Assembly (NCBI RefSeq): GCF_004920405.1
Contig: NZ_RFLV01000001.1
Location: forward strand, 434,001 to 498,000
Source: Pseudomonas leptonychotis
Lineage (GTDB): Bacteria > Pseudomonadota > Gammaproteobacteria > Pseudomonadales > Pseudomonadaceae
Reading direction: 5' to 3'
DNA: 64,000 bases
Position 1 is the first letter of the stretch. Each line of letters starts with the position of its first letter. This document shows, in pieces, positions 32,843-42,162 of this stretch. The position numbers and the translations under genes were made by a program. The notes under the pieces are model-generated. The model saw nothing but the letters and a program-made list of their open reading frames with translations, made no database searches and had not been told where the DNA came from.

Positions 32843-33517
32843 ATGTCCAGCCAACAGCACTCACGCCTTGGTCAGGTACTGATCAACAAGGGACTGATTA
32901 ACCGCGGCCAGCTGGATGCTGCCATTCAACTGCAACTCACCAACCAGAAACGCCTGGGTGAGACGCTCATCGAACAAGGCTGGCTAACCGAACGCCAGCT
33001 GAGGAAGGCCCTTAGCAAGCAGAATAACCTGCGCCTGGCCGCCACTCTGATCGCCGCCCTGCTTAGCCCGTTCCAGATCGCCAGCGCCGATGCGCCGCGC
33101 AACCTGCCCAGCGCTATCAGCCAGGAGCAAACGCCGAGCGGCCTACGCCCCTTGAGCGACATGGAAATGAGCAATGTCAGCGCCCAAGGACTGGACGATG
33201 TATTGCAGGGCCTGTTTCTACAAGCCGGCAGCGGTGACGGGCTGGGCACCATCGGTCAACTAAGCAAACTGGTGATGCCGGTACTGAACAGCCTTGAGGC
33301 AGAAACCTCGATGAAGGACGTGCAGTACGACACCAGCAAACTGACCTCGGTGATCAATGCTGACGGCTCGGTCAACGTGCGCCTGCCCAGCTCGATCGGC
33401 GAACTGCGCTTCGACAATATCCGTGTCGCCGGCGCACCTCAGGGCCAGAGCTTTGGCAGCCTGAGCCTGCATGACATTGACCTGTCGCAAGCCTCGTTAA
33501 AGATCAGCCTGCACTAA
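32843..33517 (+). CDS. MshEN-type c-di-GMP-binding domain + membrane helix + unknown exported domain
   Basis: 224 residues. Residues 8-31 and 37-60 are two 24-residue units of the form RLGxxLIxxGxLxxxQLxxAxxxQ, separated by five residues: the signature of the MshEN domain that binds c-di-GMP in type II/IV secretion ATPases such as V. cholerae MshE. Here no ATPase follows. Instead residues 63-82 form one hydrophobic helix ending IASADA, which looks like a signal-peptidase site, then an extracytoplasmic part (about 83-224) starting with an LSDMEMSNVSAQG motif of the kind seen in DUF6160-like surface proteins. ATG 32843 gives a start six residues before the first unit; a 21-codon upstream extension is poorly supported. 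Follows the antiporter by 99 bp. Confidence 0.8.
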   Translation: MSSQQHSRLGQVLINKGLINRGQLDAAIQLQLTNQKRLGETLIEQGWLTERQLRKALSKQNNLRLAATLIAALLSPFQIASADAPRNLPSAISQEQTPSGLRPLSDMEMSNVSAQGLDDVLQGLFLQAGSGDGLGTIGQLSKLVMPVLNSLEAETSMKDVQYDTSKLTSVINADGSVNVRLPSSIGELRFDNIRVAGAPQGQSFGSLSLHDIDLSQASLKISLH

Positions 33518-33556
33518 CGACAAGACGATACTTGCGAAACATCTAACGCAGAAACG

Positions 33557-33584
33557 AAAAAAGCAGCCCGTAGGCTGCTTTTTT
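33557..33584. terminator. Bidirectional terminator between MshEN gene and rplS
   Basis: Perfect 12-bp stem AAAAAAGCAGCC/GGCTGCTTTTTT with a CGTA loop, giving T-runs on both strands. It serves the + strand gene ending at 33517 and the rpsP-rplS operon ending at 33601. Confidence 0.95.
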
Positions 33585-33600
33585 ATTGGAAAGCTGAGAC

Positions 33601-33951
33601 TTAGCCCAGTTTTTCCTTGATGCGCGCTGCTTTACCCGACAGGTCACGCAGGTAGTAAAGCTTGGCTTTACGCACGTCACCGCGACGCTTAACGGCCAAG
33701 CTATCAACCAGCGGGCTGTAGGTCTGGAAAGTACGCTCAACACCAACACCGTTGGAGATCTTACGAACAGTGAACGCACTGTTCAGACCACGGTTACGCT
33801 TGGCGATAACAACGCCTTCGAACGCCTGCAGACGCTGACGGTCGCCTTCTTTCACTTTAACCTGGACAACAACAGTGTCACCGGGTGCGAAAGTCGGGAT
33901 TACTTTGCCCATCTGCTCAGCTTCGATCTGCTGAATAATCTTGTTGGTCAT
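33601..33951 (-). CDS. rplS: 50S ribosomal protein L19
   Basis: Large-subunit protein at the 30S-50S interface. 116 residues, full length. N-terminus [11 protein letters not shown], the beta-rich core [35 protein letters not shown], and [16 protein letters not shown] near the end are all conserved. Last gene of the rpsP-rimM-trmD-rplS operon, 40 bp after trmD, with a perfect hairpin terminator 17 bp after its stop. Confidence 0.98.
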   Translation of the reverse strand: MTNKIIQQIEAEQMGKVIPTFAPGDTVVVQVKVKEGDRQRLQAFEGVVIAKRNRGLNSAFTVRKISNGVGVERTFQTYSPLVDSLAVKRRGDVRKAKLYYLRDLSGKAARIKEKLG

Positions 33952-33991
33952 GCTGCGCTCCTAAGACAGGCCTTAGCCGGTCATCGATACA

Positions 33992-34744
33992 TTAACTATC
34001 GTCCCGCTGGCGGACGTATTCCTCCAGCAGCTTGTTCTCTTCTCCAGAAAGCGAGCGGCTTTCCAGAAGATCAGCGCGGCGTTCGTGCGTCCGACCAAGG
34101 GACTGCTGCAAACGCCAACGCCGGATGTGCTCATGATTGCCACTCAGCAATACATCAGGAACACGTTTATCCGCATACACCTCCGGGCGAGTGTAATGCG
34201 GGCAGTCGAGTAGGCCATCCGTAAAGGAGTCCTCTTCGGCCGAACTTGCATGACCCAGTGCACCAGGCAACAGGCGCGTTACCGCGTCGATCAGCACCAT
34301 GGCCGGCAGCTCACCGCCGGACAGGACGTAGTCCCCAATCGACCATTCTTCATCGACATGCGCCTCAATAAAGCGCTCATCAATGCCTTCGTAGCGACCA
34401 GCAATGAGGATTAACGCCTCACTATTTGCCAGTTCACGTACTGCTGACTGCGTCAGCGGGCGACCTTGCGGCGAGAGGTAAATCACCTTCGCTTTTTCAC
34501 CTGCGGCGTGCTTGGCATCGAGCAAAGCATCCTCAAGCGGCTTGATCTTCATCACCATGCCGGGGCCACCGCCAAAGGGCCGATCATCCACAGTGTGGTG
34601 ACGGTCAGTGGTGTAGCTTCGCGGGTTCCAACAGGTTAGTTGCAACAACCCCTGTTTCACCGCGCGGCTGGTAATGCCGTAATCGCTGATAGCGGTAAAC
34701 ATTTCCGGGAACAGCGTGATGACTTCAACGCGCAGATTTGGCAT
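33992..34744 (-). CDS. trmD: tRNA (guanine37-N1)-methyltransferase TrmD
   Basis: SPOUT-class enzyme methylating G37 of tRNAs reading CNN codons, preventing +1 frameshifts. 250 residues: [20 protein letters not shown] at the start, [20 protein letters not shown] (about 42-61), the knotted SAM site with [17 protein letters not shown] (about 137-153), and the C-terminal helical domain. Third gene of the rpsP operon; ATG 34744 lies 5 bp after the rimM stop, consistent with coupled translation. Confidence 0.98.
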   Translation of the reverse strand: MPNLRVEVITLFPEMFTAISDYGITSRAVKQGLLQLTCWNPRSYTTDRHHTVDDRPFGGGPGMVMKIKPLEDALLDAKHAAGEKAKVIYLSPQGRPLTQSAVRELANSEALILIAGRYEGIDERFIEAHVDEEWSIGDYVLSGGELPAMVLIDAVTRLLPGALGHASSAEEDSFTDGLLDCPHYTRPEVYADKRVPDVLLSGNHEHIRRWRLQQSLGRTHERRADLLESRSLSGEENKLLEEYVRQRDDS

Positions 34745-34749
34745 CAGGC

Positions 34750-35286
34750 TTAGAAGTCCGCATCCCAGTCGACCCGCATTTCGCCAGCACTCAGATCAAT
34801 CGACAACACGCATTGCTCGGTATAGGGCAACAGGCGCTCACGATCATCCAGGCTGTCGGTGCAAGGTTTAACCACCATCACATCGTTGGCACCTGTTTCT
34901 AACAAGTGATCGATCTTGCCGAGCAACTGCCCTGCCTGGTCGATAACCTTTAGACCTTCCAACTGGTACCAGTAGTACTCGCCGTCAACTAACTCAGGGA
35001 ACAAGTTGCGCGGCACACAGATCTCATAACCGGCAAGAAGACGCGCCTCTTCACGATCATCAAGACCCTTGAGCTTCGCGACCAGAAATTTATCATTCCC
35101 GCGTCCGCTGACCAGCTCTACCTGTTTGACACTGCCTTCGCGCTTGAGCGTCCAGGACTTGTACTGCAACAGGTTTGCAACAGGATCAGTAAAGGAATAC
35201 ACCTTCACCTCACCGCGAACGCCATGTACAGAGTAGATCTTGCCGATAACGATCAAATCATCGGTAGAAGCAGGCGTCGCGCTCAT
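34750..35286 (-). CDS. rimM: Ribosome maturation factor RimM
   Basis: Assists assembly of the 30S head domain through ribosomal protein S19. 178 residues: N-terminal RimM domain (about 8-95; [20 protein letters not shown]) and C-terminal PRC-barrel (about 100-175; [33 protein letters not shown]). Lies between rpsP (5-bp gap) and trmD (5-bp gap) on the same strand, the conserved order. Confidence 0.97.
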   Translation of the reverse strand: MSATPASTDDLIVIGKIYSVHGVRGEVKVYSFTDPVANLLQYKSWTLKREGSVKQVELVSGRGNDKFLVAKLKGLDDREEARLLAGYEICVPRNLFPELVDGEYYWYQLEGLKVIDQAGQLLGKIDHLLETGANDVMVVKPCTDSLDDRERLLPYTEQCVLSIDLSAGEMRVDWDADF

Positions 35287-35291
35287 AATGC

Positions 35292-35543
35292 TCAGGCCGC
35301 AGCCTTAGCAGCGTCCTTCAACAACTGAGCAACACGATCAGAAGGCTGTGCGCCAACGCTCAGCCAATGGGCCAGGCGATCTTGCTTCACGGACAGGCGA
35401 ACTTCCTGGCCACGAGCGATCGGGTTGAAGAAACCGATCTCTTCTTTGTGCGAACCGTCGCGTGGGTTACGGCTGTCGGTCACGTTGATTTTGTAGAACG
35501 GGCGCTTTTTGGAGCCGCCAAGGGCAAGACGAATCGTTAGCAT
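35292..35543 (-). CDS. rpsP: 30S ribosomal protein S16
   Basis: Small-subunit protein of the body domain. 83 residues, full length: [40 protein letters not shown], and the C-terminal [15 protein letters not shown] stretch (here [17 protein letters not shown]). First gene of the rpsP-rimM-trmD-rplS operon, with a recognisable promoter at 35616-35643. An alanine-rich tail (KDAAKAAA) is usual in Pseudomonas. Confidence 0.98.
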   Translation of the reverse strand: MLTIRLALGGSKKRPFYKINVTDSRNPRDGSHKEEIGFFNPIARGQEVRLSVKQDRLAHWLSVGAQPSDRVAQLLKDAAKAAA

Positions 35544-35615
35544 GTGAACATAGTTCCTGTAGTCGGTGCTGCAAATCTAAATGCACAGCGGGCGTAGGTG
35601 CCCGAAAGGCCGCAT

Positions 35616-35643
35616 ATTCTAAGGAATATCCGGACTTTTGCAA
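35616..35643 (-). promoter_or_regulatory. Sigma-70 promoter of the rpsP operon
   Basis: On the minus strand, -35 TTGCAA, 16-bp spacer, -10 TAGAAT. About 70 bp upstream of the rpsP ATG. A GC-rich segment follows the -10, as in stringently controlled ribosomal promoters (inference). Confidence 0.75.
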
Positions 35644-35793
35644 ATGGCTTTTTCAGGCACCAGGGGTTGTGTAACCAAGAATTGCCGGAGGTTGCCGCCC
35701 AAACTGGCCAGCCAGCTCCCGCAAAAGACAGGTTTACTGTAAATCTCCGCCTTCAGCGGAGCCTACGCCGGCATCGCTGCCGACGCGAATGCC

Positions 35794-37167
35794 TTACATC
35801 TTCGGCATGCCGCCTGGCATCATCCCGCCCATGCCACGCATCATCTTGGCCATACCGCCTTTAGCCGTGAATTTCTTCATCATCTTTTGCATTTGTTTGT
35901 GCTGCTTGATCAAACGCCCGATGTCTTGCACCTGAGTACCAGAACCCATAGCGATACGGCGCTTACGTGAGCCACTGATAACGTCCGGATCGCGACGCTC
36001 CTGCGGCGTCATCGAATTGATGATCGCCTCCATCTGCTGAAACTGCTTTTCCGCAGCCCCCTGGGCACCGCCCATCTGCGCCAGATTAACGCCCCCCATC
36101 TGCGGCAGCTTGTCCATCAGGCCGCCTAGGCCGCCCATGCTCTTCATCTGTTGCAGTTGATCACGGAAGTCTTCGAGATCGAAACCCTTACCCTTTTTCA
36201 GCTTCTTCGTAAGTTTCTCGGCTTTTTCGCGATCCAGGGTTTGTTCGGCCTGCTCGATCAAGCTGAGCACATCACCCATACCGAGAATGCGCGAGGCGAT
36301 ACGGTCAGGGTGGAAGGGCTCTAGCGCCTCAGTCTTCTCGCCCATACCGATAAACTTGATCGGCTTGCCGGTAATCGCCCTCACCGACAATGCCGCACCA
36401 CCGCGCGCATCACCGTCGACCTTGGTTAGCACCACACCGGTCAGCGGCAAAGCATCATTAAAGGCCTTAGCGGTATTAGCGGCGTCCTGCCCGGTCATGG
36501 CATCAACCACGAACAGGGTTTCCACCGGCTTGATCGCCGCGTGCAGCGCCTGGATCTCCGCCATCATCTCGGCATCGATGGCCAAACGACCGGCGGTATC
36601 GACGATCACTACATCAATAAACTTGAGCTTGGCTTCCTTAATCGCCGCCTCAGCGATGTCCACCGGCTTCTGGCTAAGATCGGAGGGGAAGAAGGTCACG
36701 CCAATGTCATTGGCCAGGGTTTCCAGCTGCTTGATCGCCGCCGGGCGATAAACGTCAGCCGAGACCACCATCACGGTCTTCTTCTTGCGCTCTTTAAGGA
36801 AGCGCGCCAGCTTGCCGACCGTGGTGGTTTTACCCGCACCCTGCAGGCCTGCCATCAGCACCACGGCAGGCGGCACGGCATTCAGTGCCAAGTCTTCGTT
36901 GGCGGCGCCCATCAGCTCTTCGAGCTCAGCACGGACGATTTTCACAAACGCTTGGCCTGGGGTCAGGCTTTTCGACACCTCAGTGCCAACTGCCCGGTCT
37001 TTGACCTTATTAACGAAGTCTTTGACCACCGGCAACGCAACGTCCGCCTCAAGCAAGGCCATGCGCACTTCACGCAGGGTGTCCTTGATGTTGTCTTCGC
37101 TCAGCTTGGCTTTGCCAGTGACATTTCGCAGGGTTTGCGAAAGGCGGTCAGTCAGATTTTCGAACAT
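35794..37167 (-). CDS. ffh: Signal recognition particle GTPase Ffh
   Basis: Binds 4.5S RNA and hydrophobic signal sequences and delivers ribosomes to FtsY. 457 residues: N domain (FENLTDRLSQTLRNVTGKAK), G domain with P-loop GLQGAGKTT (about 105), VDTAGR (about 187) and TKVDGDARGG, and a Met-rich M domain (about 320-457) ending in a GMGGMMPGGMPKM tail. ATG 37167 is the family start; a 7-codon extension is unlikely. Monocistronic by context, with a perfect TATAAT -10 about 55 bp upstream at 37222-37227. Confidence 0.97.
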   Translation of the reverse strand: MFENLTDRLSQTLRNVTGKAKLSEDNIKDTLREVRMALLEADVALPVVKDFVNKVKDRAVGTEVSKSLTPGQAFVKIVRAELEELMGAANEDLALNAVPPAVVLMAGLQGAGKTTTVGKLARFLKERKKKTVMVVSADVYRPAAIKQLETLANDIGVTFFPSDLSQKPVDIAEAAIKEAKLKFIDVVIVDTAGRLAIDAEMMAEIQALHAAIKPVETLFVVDAMTGQDAANTAKAFNDALPLTGVVLTKVDGDARGGAALSVRAITGKPIKFIGMGEKTEALEPFHPDRIASRILGMGDVLSLIEQAEQTLDREKAEKLTKKLKKGKGFDLEDFRDQLQQMKSMGGLGGLMDKLPQMGGVNLAQMGGAQGAAEKQFQQMEAIINSMTPQERRDPDVISGSRKRRIAMGSGTQVQDIGRLIKQHKQMQKMMKKFTAKGGMAKMMRGMGGMMPGGMPKM

Positions 37168-37221
37168 GCGCGTTCCTTTCAGGCTCAACCGAGCCGAGGG
37201 TGGGCTTGCAACAGGTCGCAG

Positions 37222-37227
37222 ATTATA
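37222..37227 (-). promoter_or_regulatory. Probable -10 box of ffh
   Basis: Consensus TATAAT on the minus strand, 55 bp before the ffh ATG. No good -35 at 16-18 bp (CAACAG at 17), so the promoter is only partly supported. Confidence 0.5.
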
Positions 37228-37412
37228 GCGAAGAGTAATTGGATCTGTTGACGTTTCATCGCGAGCGCACCGGAGCCTGGCGAGAATTTACCCAGCAACG
37301 TGGCGCGCCTGAAACATCGACAGACCCAAGACACCGTCACTGCCAGACGCTTTCGTGGCGGATGCGTTGTATGCCACACTGCGGCCCTTCCGGGTTTGCC
37401 TGACAAGGATTT

Positions 37413-38213
37413 ATGCACCCTTTGCTACCCAGCCTCGCCGCCGCCTGCCTTTATGCCGGCGCTACAGCCTACCAAGGCTTGCGCATAGCTCAGCGCAGCG
37501 TCCCTGACAAACGCCTGCTGGCCTTACTCGGCGTTCTTGCGCTGTTTTTCCACGGCGCCAGTCTGTTCGTGCAGATGTACCATTCAAGCGGCTTGGCTTT
37601 GGACTTCTTTAATGCAGCCAGCCTGATCGCCTACGCAGTCATTGCCCTGACCTTGATTGCCTGCATCCGCATACCCGTTGAGAACCTTTTGCTGCTGCTG
37701 TTCCCCTTAGGCGCACTGACGGTATTGCTTGCGCAGTTTATGCCCAGCGGAACGACCCAACTGATCGATGAAGAGCCCGGCATCCTGATCCACATTCTGC
37801 TCTCGGTGATTGCCTACGGCATGCTCACCATTGCGGTATTTCAGTCGCTGCTGGTTCTGCTGCAAGACCATCAACTGAAAAACAAGCACCCCTCAGGGCT
37901 GATCAAGAACTTCCCACCCCTGCAAACCATGGAGAGCTTACTGTTCGGCTTTCTCTGGGCCGGCTGGGTCTTGCTGTCGCTCTCGCTTTTCTCCGGCGCT
38001 CTGTTTATCAGCGATTTGTTTGCCCAGCATCTGGCGCACAAAACCATACTCTCGTGCTTCGCCTGGGTGGTGTTTGCTGTTCTGCTATGGGGCCGCCATC
38101 AACTTGGCTGGCGCGGCCATAAAGCAATTCGCTGGACCCTGACAGGCTTCTGCCTACTGATGCTGGCTTACTTCGGCAGCAAGCTGGTTCGCGAATTCAT
38201 TCTGCATATCTGA
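37413..38213 (+). CDS. CcsA/YpjD-family cytochrome c assembly-like membrane protein
   Basis: 266 residues with about eight membrane helices. Belongs to the cytochrome-c-assembly (CcsA/HemX/YpjD) group, whose members bind or move heme. Conserved histidines at helix ends are visible: LALFFHGASLF (about residue 44), EPGILIHILLSVIAYG (about 122), the LAHKTILSCFAWVVFA segment (about 209) and GRHQLGWRGHKAIRW (about 227-235). ATG 37413 follows AAGGA. Located between ffh (divergent) and the CorC-type gene, 10 bp before it, so probably cotranscribed with it. Heme binding is expected from the family but not shown here. Confidence 0.88.
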   Translation: MHPLLPSLAAACLYAGATAYQGLRIAQRSVPDKRLLALLGVLALFFHGASLFVQMYHSSGLALDFFNAASLIAYAVIALTLIACIRIPVENLLLLLFPLGALTVLLAQFMPSGTTQLIDEEPGILIHILLSVIAYGMLTIAVFQSLLVLLQDHQLKNKHPSGLIKNFPPLQTMESLLFGFLWAGWVLLSLSLFSGALFISDLFAQHLAHKTILSCFAWVVFAVLLWGRHQLGWRGHKAIRWTLTGFCLLMLAYFGSKLVREFILHI

Positions 38214-38223
38214 GACCCCTTCC

Positions 38224-39513
38224 GTGGATGACCTTCACTCCAGCTACCTACTTGGCCTGCTGATTTTTCTGATTCTTTGCTCGGCATTCTTCTCCAGCTC
38301 GGAGACTGGCATGCTCAGCCTCAACCGCTATCGCCTCAAGCACATGGCCAAGGAAGGTCATAAAGGCGCCAAGCGCGTGACCTCCTTGCTAAGCCGCCCA
38401 GACCGCCTACTCGGCACCATTCTGGTTGGCAACAACGTGGTCAATATTCTCGCGGCCTCTATTGCGACCGTGCTGGCTGTCGACATGTGGGGCGAAGCCG
38501 GGATCGCCATCGCCACCGCCGGTCTGACCATCGTGGTGCTGATTTTCGGTGAAATCACCCCCAAAACGCTGGCCGCCCTGCGCCCGGAACTGGTGGCCTT
38601 CCCCGCCAGCCGCGTGCTGCTACTGCTGCAGCGCCTGCTCTATCCGGTGGTATGGGCCACCAGCACCATCAGCAATGTGTTGCTGCGCCTGCTTGGCATC
38701 GACCCATCACAACGCGCCAGCGACAGCCTGTCCACCGAAGAGCTGCGCAGCGTGGTACGCGAGTCCGGTGCCGGCATGCCGAAAAATCGCCAGAACATGC
38801 TGCTCGGCATTCTTGACCTTGAGCGCGTGACGGTGGATGACATCATGATTCCGCGCAACGAAGTCACCGGCATCAACCTGGATGATGATCTCGAAAGCAT
38901 CATCAGCCTGCTGACCAACACCACCCACACGCGCCTGCCTGTGTTTCGCACGGATATCAATCAGATCGAAGGCATCGTGCACATGCGCCAGATTGCCCGA
39001 CTGCTAACGCACAATGAGCTGAATAAAGAGGCCTTACTGGCGGCCTGCAACGAGCCGTACTTCGTGCCAGAAGGCACGCCGCTGTCGACCCAGCTGATCA
39101 ACTTTCAGAAGCAAAAACGCCGTATCGGCATCGTCGTCGACGAGTACGGCGACGTGATCGGCATCGTCACCCTGGAAGACATTCTTGAAGAGATCGTCGG
39201 TGACTTCAGCAATCAGGACACCCTGCGCAGCCCTGATATCCACCCTCAGGACGACGGCACCCAGGTCATTGATGGCGCGGCCTATATCCGCGAAATCAAT
39301 AAGGCGCTCGATTGGCACCTGCCCTGCGATGGCCCGAAAACCCTCAACGGCCTGGTAACCGAGGCACTGGAAAGTATTCCCGACAGCGCCGTGTGCCTGA
39401 AAATAGGCCCTTATCGCTTGGAAATTCTGCAATCTTCCGAGAACCGGGTAAAAAGCGTGCGCGCCTGGCAAACCAAGCCTAAGGCGCACACCGAGCCGCC
39501 GGCGCAAGGCTGA
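38224..39513 (+). CDS. CorC/HlyC-type transporter (DUF21-CBS-CorC)
   Basis: 429 residues from a GTG start. DUF21/CNNM membrane domain with four helices (about 1-190; FFSSSETGMLSLNRYRLKHM, ILVGNNVVNILAASIAT, GEITPKTLAALRPE), two CBS domains (about 205-325; MIPRNEVTGINLDD, IGIVVDEYGDVIGIVTLEDILEEIVG) and a C-terminal CorC/HlyC domain (about 345-420). Relatives export or take part in Mg2+ and Co2+ homeostasis (YfjD/PaeA/MpfA types). Its last 35 bp overlap the 3' end of the convergent SGNH hydrolase gene. Confidence 0.93.
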   Translation: MDDLHSSYLLGLLIFLILCSAFFSSSETGMLSLNRYRLKHMAKEGHKGAKRVTSLLSRPDRLLGTILVGNNVVNILAASIATVLAVDMWGEAGIAIATAGLTIVVLIFGEITPKTLAALRPELVAFPASRVLLLLQRLLYPVVWATSTISNVLLRLLGIDPSQRASDSLSTEELRSVVRESGAGMPKNRQNMLLGILDLERVTVDDIMIPRNEVTGINLDDDLESIISLLTNTTHTRLPVFRTDINQIEGIVHMRQIARLLTHNELNKEALLAACNEPYFVPEGTPLSTQLINFQKQKRRIGIVVDEYGDVIGIVTLEDILEEIVGDFSNQDTLRSPDIHPQDDGTQVIDGAAYIREINKALDWHLPCDGPKTLNGLVTEALESIPDSAVCLKIGPYRLEILQSSENRVKSVRAWQTKPKAHTEPPAQG

Positions 39514-40219
39514 CGGCCAACCCCTCAGCCCATACGCGATAACCTAGGCCTGACGGATGATAACCATCACGCGCCAGGTACTCAGGGGAAAACTCCAGCT
39601 CAACCGCGTGATGCCCTGCCCCCAGGCGCGCAGCCAACTGGCGTAAGCGCGCATCCAGTAAACCGGCACGCATACCCAGCAACCACCGCAACAGCCCGGG
39701 CAACGCACTGAAGTGCTGCAACGGCGGCACACTGCTAAACGCTACCCGAGCGCCACGCGCCGACAACGCCGCAGCCATGCTGCCAAGCGCCGTGTCCCAA
39801 CGCGACAATGAAGTCAGCCGGGTGGTGTCGTTAACGCCGAACACCAGCAACGCCAGATCAAAGGGTTGCTCCAGCACCTGCGGCAGCAGCTGTTTATGAG
39901 CCTGCGCGGCGGTAATACCGTTTTCACCGCAGGCACGCCAAGCAACCGGCCGCCCACAACGCACCGCCAACGCAGTAGCGAGCTGCCCGACCAACGCGGC
40001 ATGCAGCTCATCGACGCCCACGCCCACCACGGTCGACTCGCCCAAGACCAGCAGACGCAATGGCTCGCCAGGCAAATCTGCGCCCGCCACGCCGCTCAAC
40101 AACCCTGCGGCAGGCGGCAAACGCAGGGTGTTGCGCCGCGTGCGCAGCGCCAGCGGCAAGGCAACCGGCGCCAGCAGCGCCAGCCCTAGCCACCAGGCAT
40201 AGGCGCGCAATGCATTCAC
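39479..40219 (-). CDS. SGNH/GDSL-family hydrolase with N-terminal membrane anchor
   Basis: 246 residues. N-terminal hydrophobic helix (about 8-28), then an SGNH esterase/lipase fold: block [19 protein letters not shown] with nucleophile Ser in GES (about residue 62), the block II Gly in ACGENGI, block III GVNDTT (Asn about 129) and block [16 protein letters not shown] with catalytic Asp and His (about 218-221). Likely acts on esters in the envelope; substrate unknown. The end overlaps the CorC-type gene on the other strand by 35 bp, and the ATG overlaps the purT stop by 4 bp (ATGA), so it is translated with purT. Confidence 0.87.
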   Translation of the reverse strand: MNALRAYAWWLGLALLAPVALPLALRTRRNTLRLPPAAGLLSGVAGADLPGEPLRLLVLGESTVVGVGVDELHAALVGQLATALAVRCGRPVAWRACGENGITAAQAHKQLLPQVLEQPFDLALLVFGVNDTTRLTSLSRWDTALGSMAAALSARGARVAFSSVPPLQHFSALPGLLRWLLGMRAGLLDARLRQLAARLGAGHHAVELEFSPEYLARDGYHPSGLGYRVWAEGLAVSLAPAARCAP

Positions 40220-41397
40220 AGCTCGACCTTGACCGCCTGCGCGGCACGCGTGGCCTTAGCCCGCGCAGCCTCTAATGATTCATCTCGCGCCAGCGCCACG
40301 CCCATACGCCGTTGACCGCTGACTTCAGGCTTACCGAACAACCGCAGCGCGGTATCCGGCTCAGCTAGAGCCGCACCGAGACCGCCGAAGCTGACCTGCC
40401 GCGATTCGCCCTCGACCAGGATCACCGCTGAAGCCGACGGCCCAAGCTGGCGAATAGCCGGAATCGGTAGGCCGAGAATCGCCCGCGCATGCAAGGCAAA
40501 CTCGGACAGATCCTGAGAAATCAGGGTGACCAGGCCGGTGTCATGTGGGCGCGGCGAGATTTCGCAGAACCAGACCTGATCGCCCTTGACGAACAACTCG
40601 ACGCCAAACAGCCCGCGCCCACCCAGCGAGCCAGTGACCGCCAGGGCAATACGTTCGGCTTCAGCCTGAGCCTTGGCGCTCATCGGCTGCGGCTGCCAGG
40701 ATTCTTGGTAGTCGCCTTTGACCTGACGATGCCCCACCGGCGCGCAGAAGGTCGTGCCGCCGCTATGGCGCACCGTGAGCAAGGCGATTTCGTAATCAAA
40801 ATCGATAAAACCCTCAACGATCACCCGCCCTTTGCCGGCGCGACCACCGGCCTGGGCGTAACCCCAAGCGGCTTGCAGATCATCCAGGCTTTTCAGCACC
40901 GACTGGCCCTTGCCCGAAGAACTCATGATCGGCTTGATCAGGCAGGGAAAACCGATGCTCTCGACCGCCGCCCGGCACTGCTCGAAGGAGTCGGCAAACT
41001 GATAAGGCGAGGTCGGCAGGCCCAGCTCTTCGGCGGCCAAGCGGCGAATACCTTCGCGGTTCATGGTCAGCTGCGCGGCGCGGGCACTGGGGATCACGGT
41101 AAAGCCCTCATTCTCCAGCTCGACCAGGGTCGCGGTGGCGATGGCTTCAATCTCCGGGACGATGTAATGCGGCTGCTCCAGCTCGATCACCGCCCGCAGC
41201 GCGTCGCCATCGAGCATATTGATCACATGGCTGCGGTGCGCCACCTGCATGGCTGGGGCATTGGCGTAGCGGTCCACGGCGATCACCTCGACACCGAGAC
41301 GCTGCAGTTCGATCACCACTTCCTTGCCCAGCTCACCAGAGCCACACAGCAGCACACGGGTCGCGCTCGGCGACAAAGGGGTTCCGATACGGGGCAT
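40216..41397 (-). CDS. purT: Formate-dependent phosphoribosylglycinamide formyltransferase 2
   Basis: ATP-grasp enzyme using formate and ATP to formylate glycinamide ribonucleotide, the folate-independent third step of purine synthesis. 393 residues: N-terminal [20 protein letters not shown] (about 15-34), ATP-grasp core with [13 protein letters not shown] (about 154-166) and the metal-binding [20 protein letters not shown] (about 284-303), C-terminal domain to the end. Its TGA overlaps the SGNH hydrolase ATG. Close to a DUF1289 gene upstream with a 34-bp gap. Confidence 0.97.
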   Translation of the reverse strand: MPRIGTPLSPSATRVLLCGSGELGKEVVIELQRLGVEVIAVDRYANAPAMQVAHRSHVINMLDGDALRAVIELEQPHYIVPEIEAIATATLVELENEGFTVIPSARAAQLTMNREGIRRLAAEELGLPTSPYQFADSFEQCRAAVESIGFPCLIKPIMSSSGKGQSVLKSLDDLQAAWGYAQAGGRAGKGRVIVEGFIDFDYEIALLTVRHSGGTTFCAPVGHRQVKGDYQESWQPQPMSAKAQAEAERIALAVTGSLGGRGLFGVELFVKGDQVWFCEISPRPHDTGLVTLISQDLSEFALHARAILGLPIPAIRQLGPSASAVILVEGESRQVSFGGLGAALAEPDTALRLFGKPEVSGQRRMGVALARDESLEAARAKATRAAQAVKVEL

Positions 41398-41431
41398 GGG
41401 CTTTCCTCAAACAAATAGAGTTAACGCGGGG

Positions 41432-41620
41432 TTACAACAAGATGCCCTGAGCCTTAGCCCGCTCATGGCAACGCTGCAGCACCTGGCGGCGCTCGGTGTT
41501 ATCCATCAAACCCCAGCGGGTGATCTCGGCGACCGAGCGCTGGCAGCCTATGCACATATCCTGATCATCCAGCGCGCAGACATGCACGCAGGGCGAAGCA
41601 ACGGGACGCTCACTGCTCAT
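41432..41620 (-). CDS. DUF1289 small cysteine-rich protein
   Basis: 62 residues with four closely spaced cysteines (PCVHVC and MCIGCQRS, about residues 10-27), then WGLMDNTERRQVLQRCHER, the DUF1289 signature. Probably binds an iron-sulfur cluster or zinc; no function is established. The ATG overlaps the gamma-carbonic-anhydrase stop by one base (TGATG), so it is translationally coupled to it. Common small neighbour of that gene in Pseudomonas. Confidence 0.9.
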   Translation of the reverse strand: MSSERPVASPCVHVCALDDQDMCIGCQRSVAEITRWGLMDNTERRQVLQRCHERAKAQGILL

Positions 41621-42144
41621 CAGTCGTCCTGCTCCAACAGGTCGCGTGCATAACGCTGGGCGTTGTGCACGTAATGGGCGGCGCTGGCTTCGAGCATCTT
41701 CTTCTGCGGTTCAGTCAATTCGCGCACCACCTTGCCGGGCGAGCCCATCACCAGAGAACCATCGGGAATTTCCTTGCCTTCACCGATCAGGCTGTTGGCG
41801 CCGATGATGCAGTACTTACCGATTTTCGCGCCGTTGAGGATCACCGCATTGATGCCGATCAGGCTGTAATCGCCCACGCTGCAGCCATGCAACATGGCGT
41901 TATGGCCAATGGTCACACCGGTACCGATATTCAGTGGAAAGCCCATGTCGGTGTGCATCACGGTGCCGTCTTGCACGTTGCTGTTCTCGCCGATATGAAT
42001 CAGCTCGTTATCACCGCGCAGCACGGCGTTAAACCACACGCTGGCTCCCGGCTCCAGCTTGACCTTGCCCACCAAGGTGGCATTGGGTGCAACCCAGCTG
42101 TCGGCATGGGCCTCGACTTGGGACGAACCCAGGCGGTATTTCAT
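41620..42144 (-). CDS. Gamma-carbonic-anhydrase-like hexapeptide protein (YrdA family)
   Basis: 174 residues with a left-handed beta-helix built from hexapeptide repeats ([20 protein letters not shown] to [20 protein letters not shown], about 22-120). Zinc-ligand histidines are present in TVMHTDMG and [12 protein letters not shown] (about residues 65-95), as in Cam-type gamma carbonic anhydrases. Whether it hydrates CO2 is not certain, since many YrdA-type proteins show little activity. Ends with a helical segment ([20 protein letters not shown]). Lies between a Nudix gene (18 bp upstream) and DUF1289 on the same strand. Confidence 0.9.
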   Translation of the reverse strand: MKYRLGSSQVEAHADSWVAPNATLVGKVKLEPGASVWFNAVLRGDNELIHIGENSNVQDGTVMHTDMGFPLNIGTGVTIGHNAMLHGCSVGDYSLIGINAVILNGAKIGKYCIIGANSLIGEGKEIPDGSLVMGSPGKVVRELTEPQKKMLEASAAHYVHNAQRYARDLLEQDD

Positions 42145-42162
42145 GGCTGCTTCCTCATAAGC

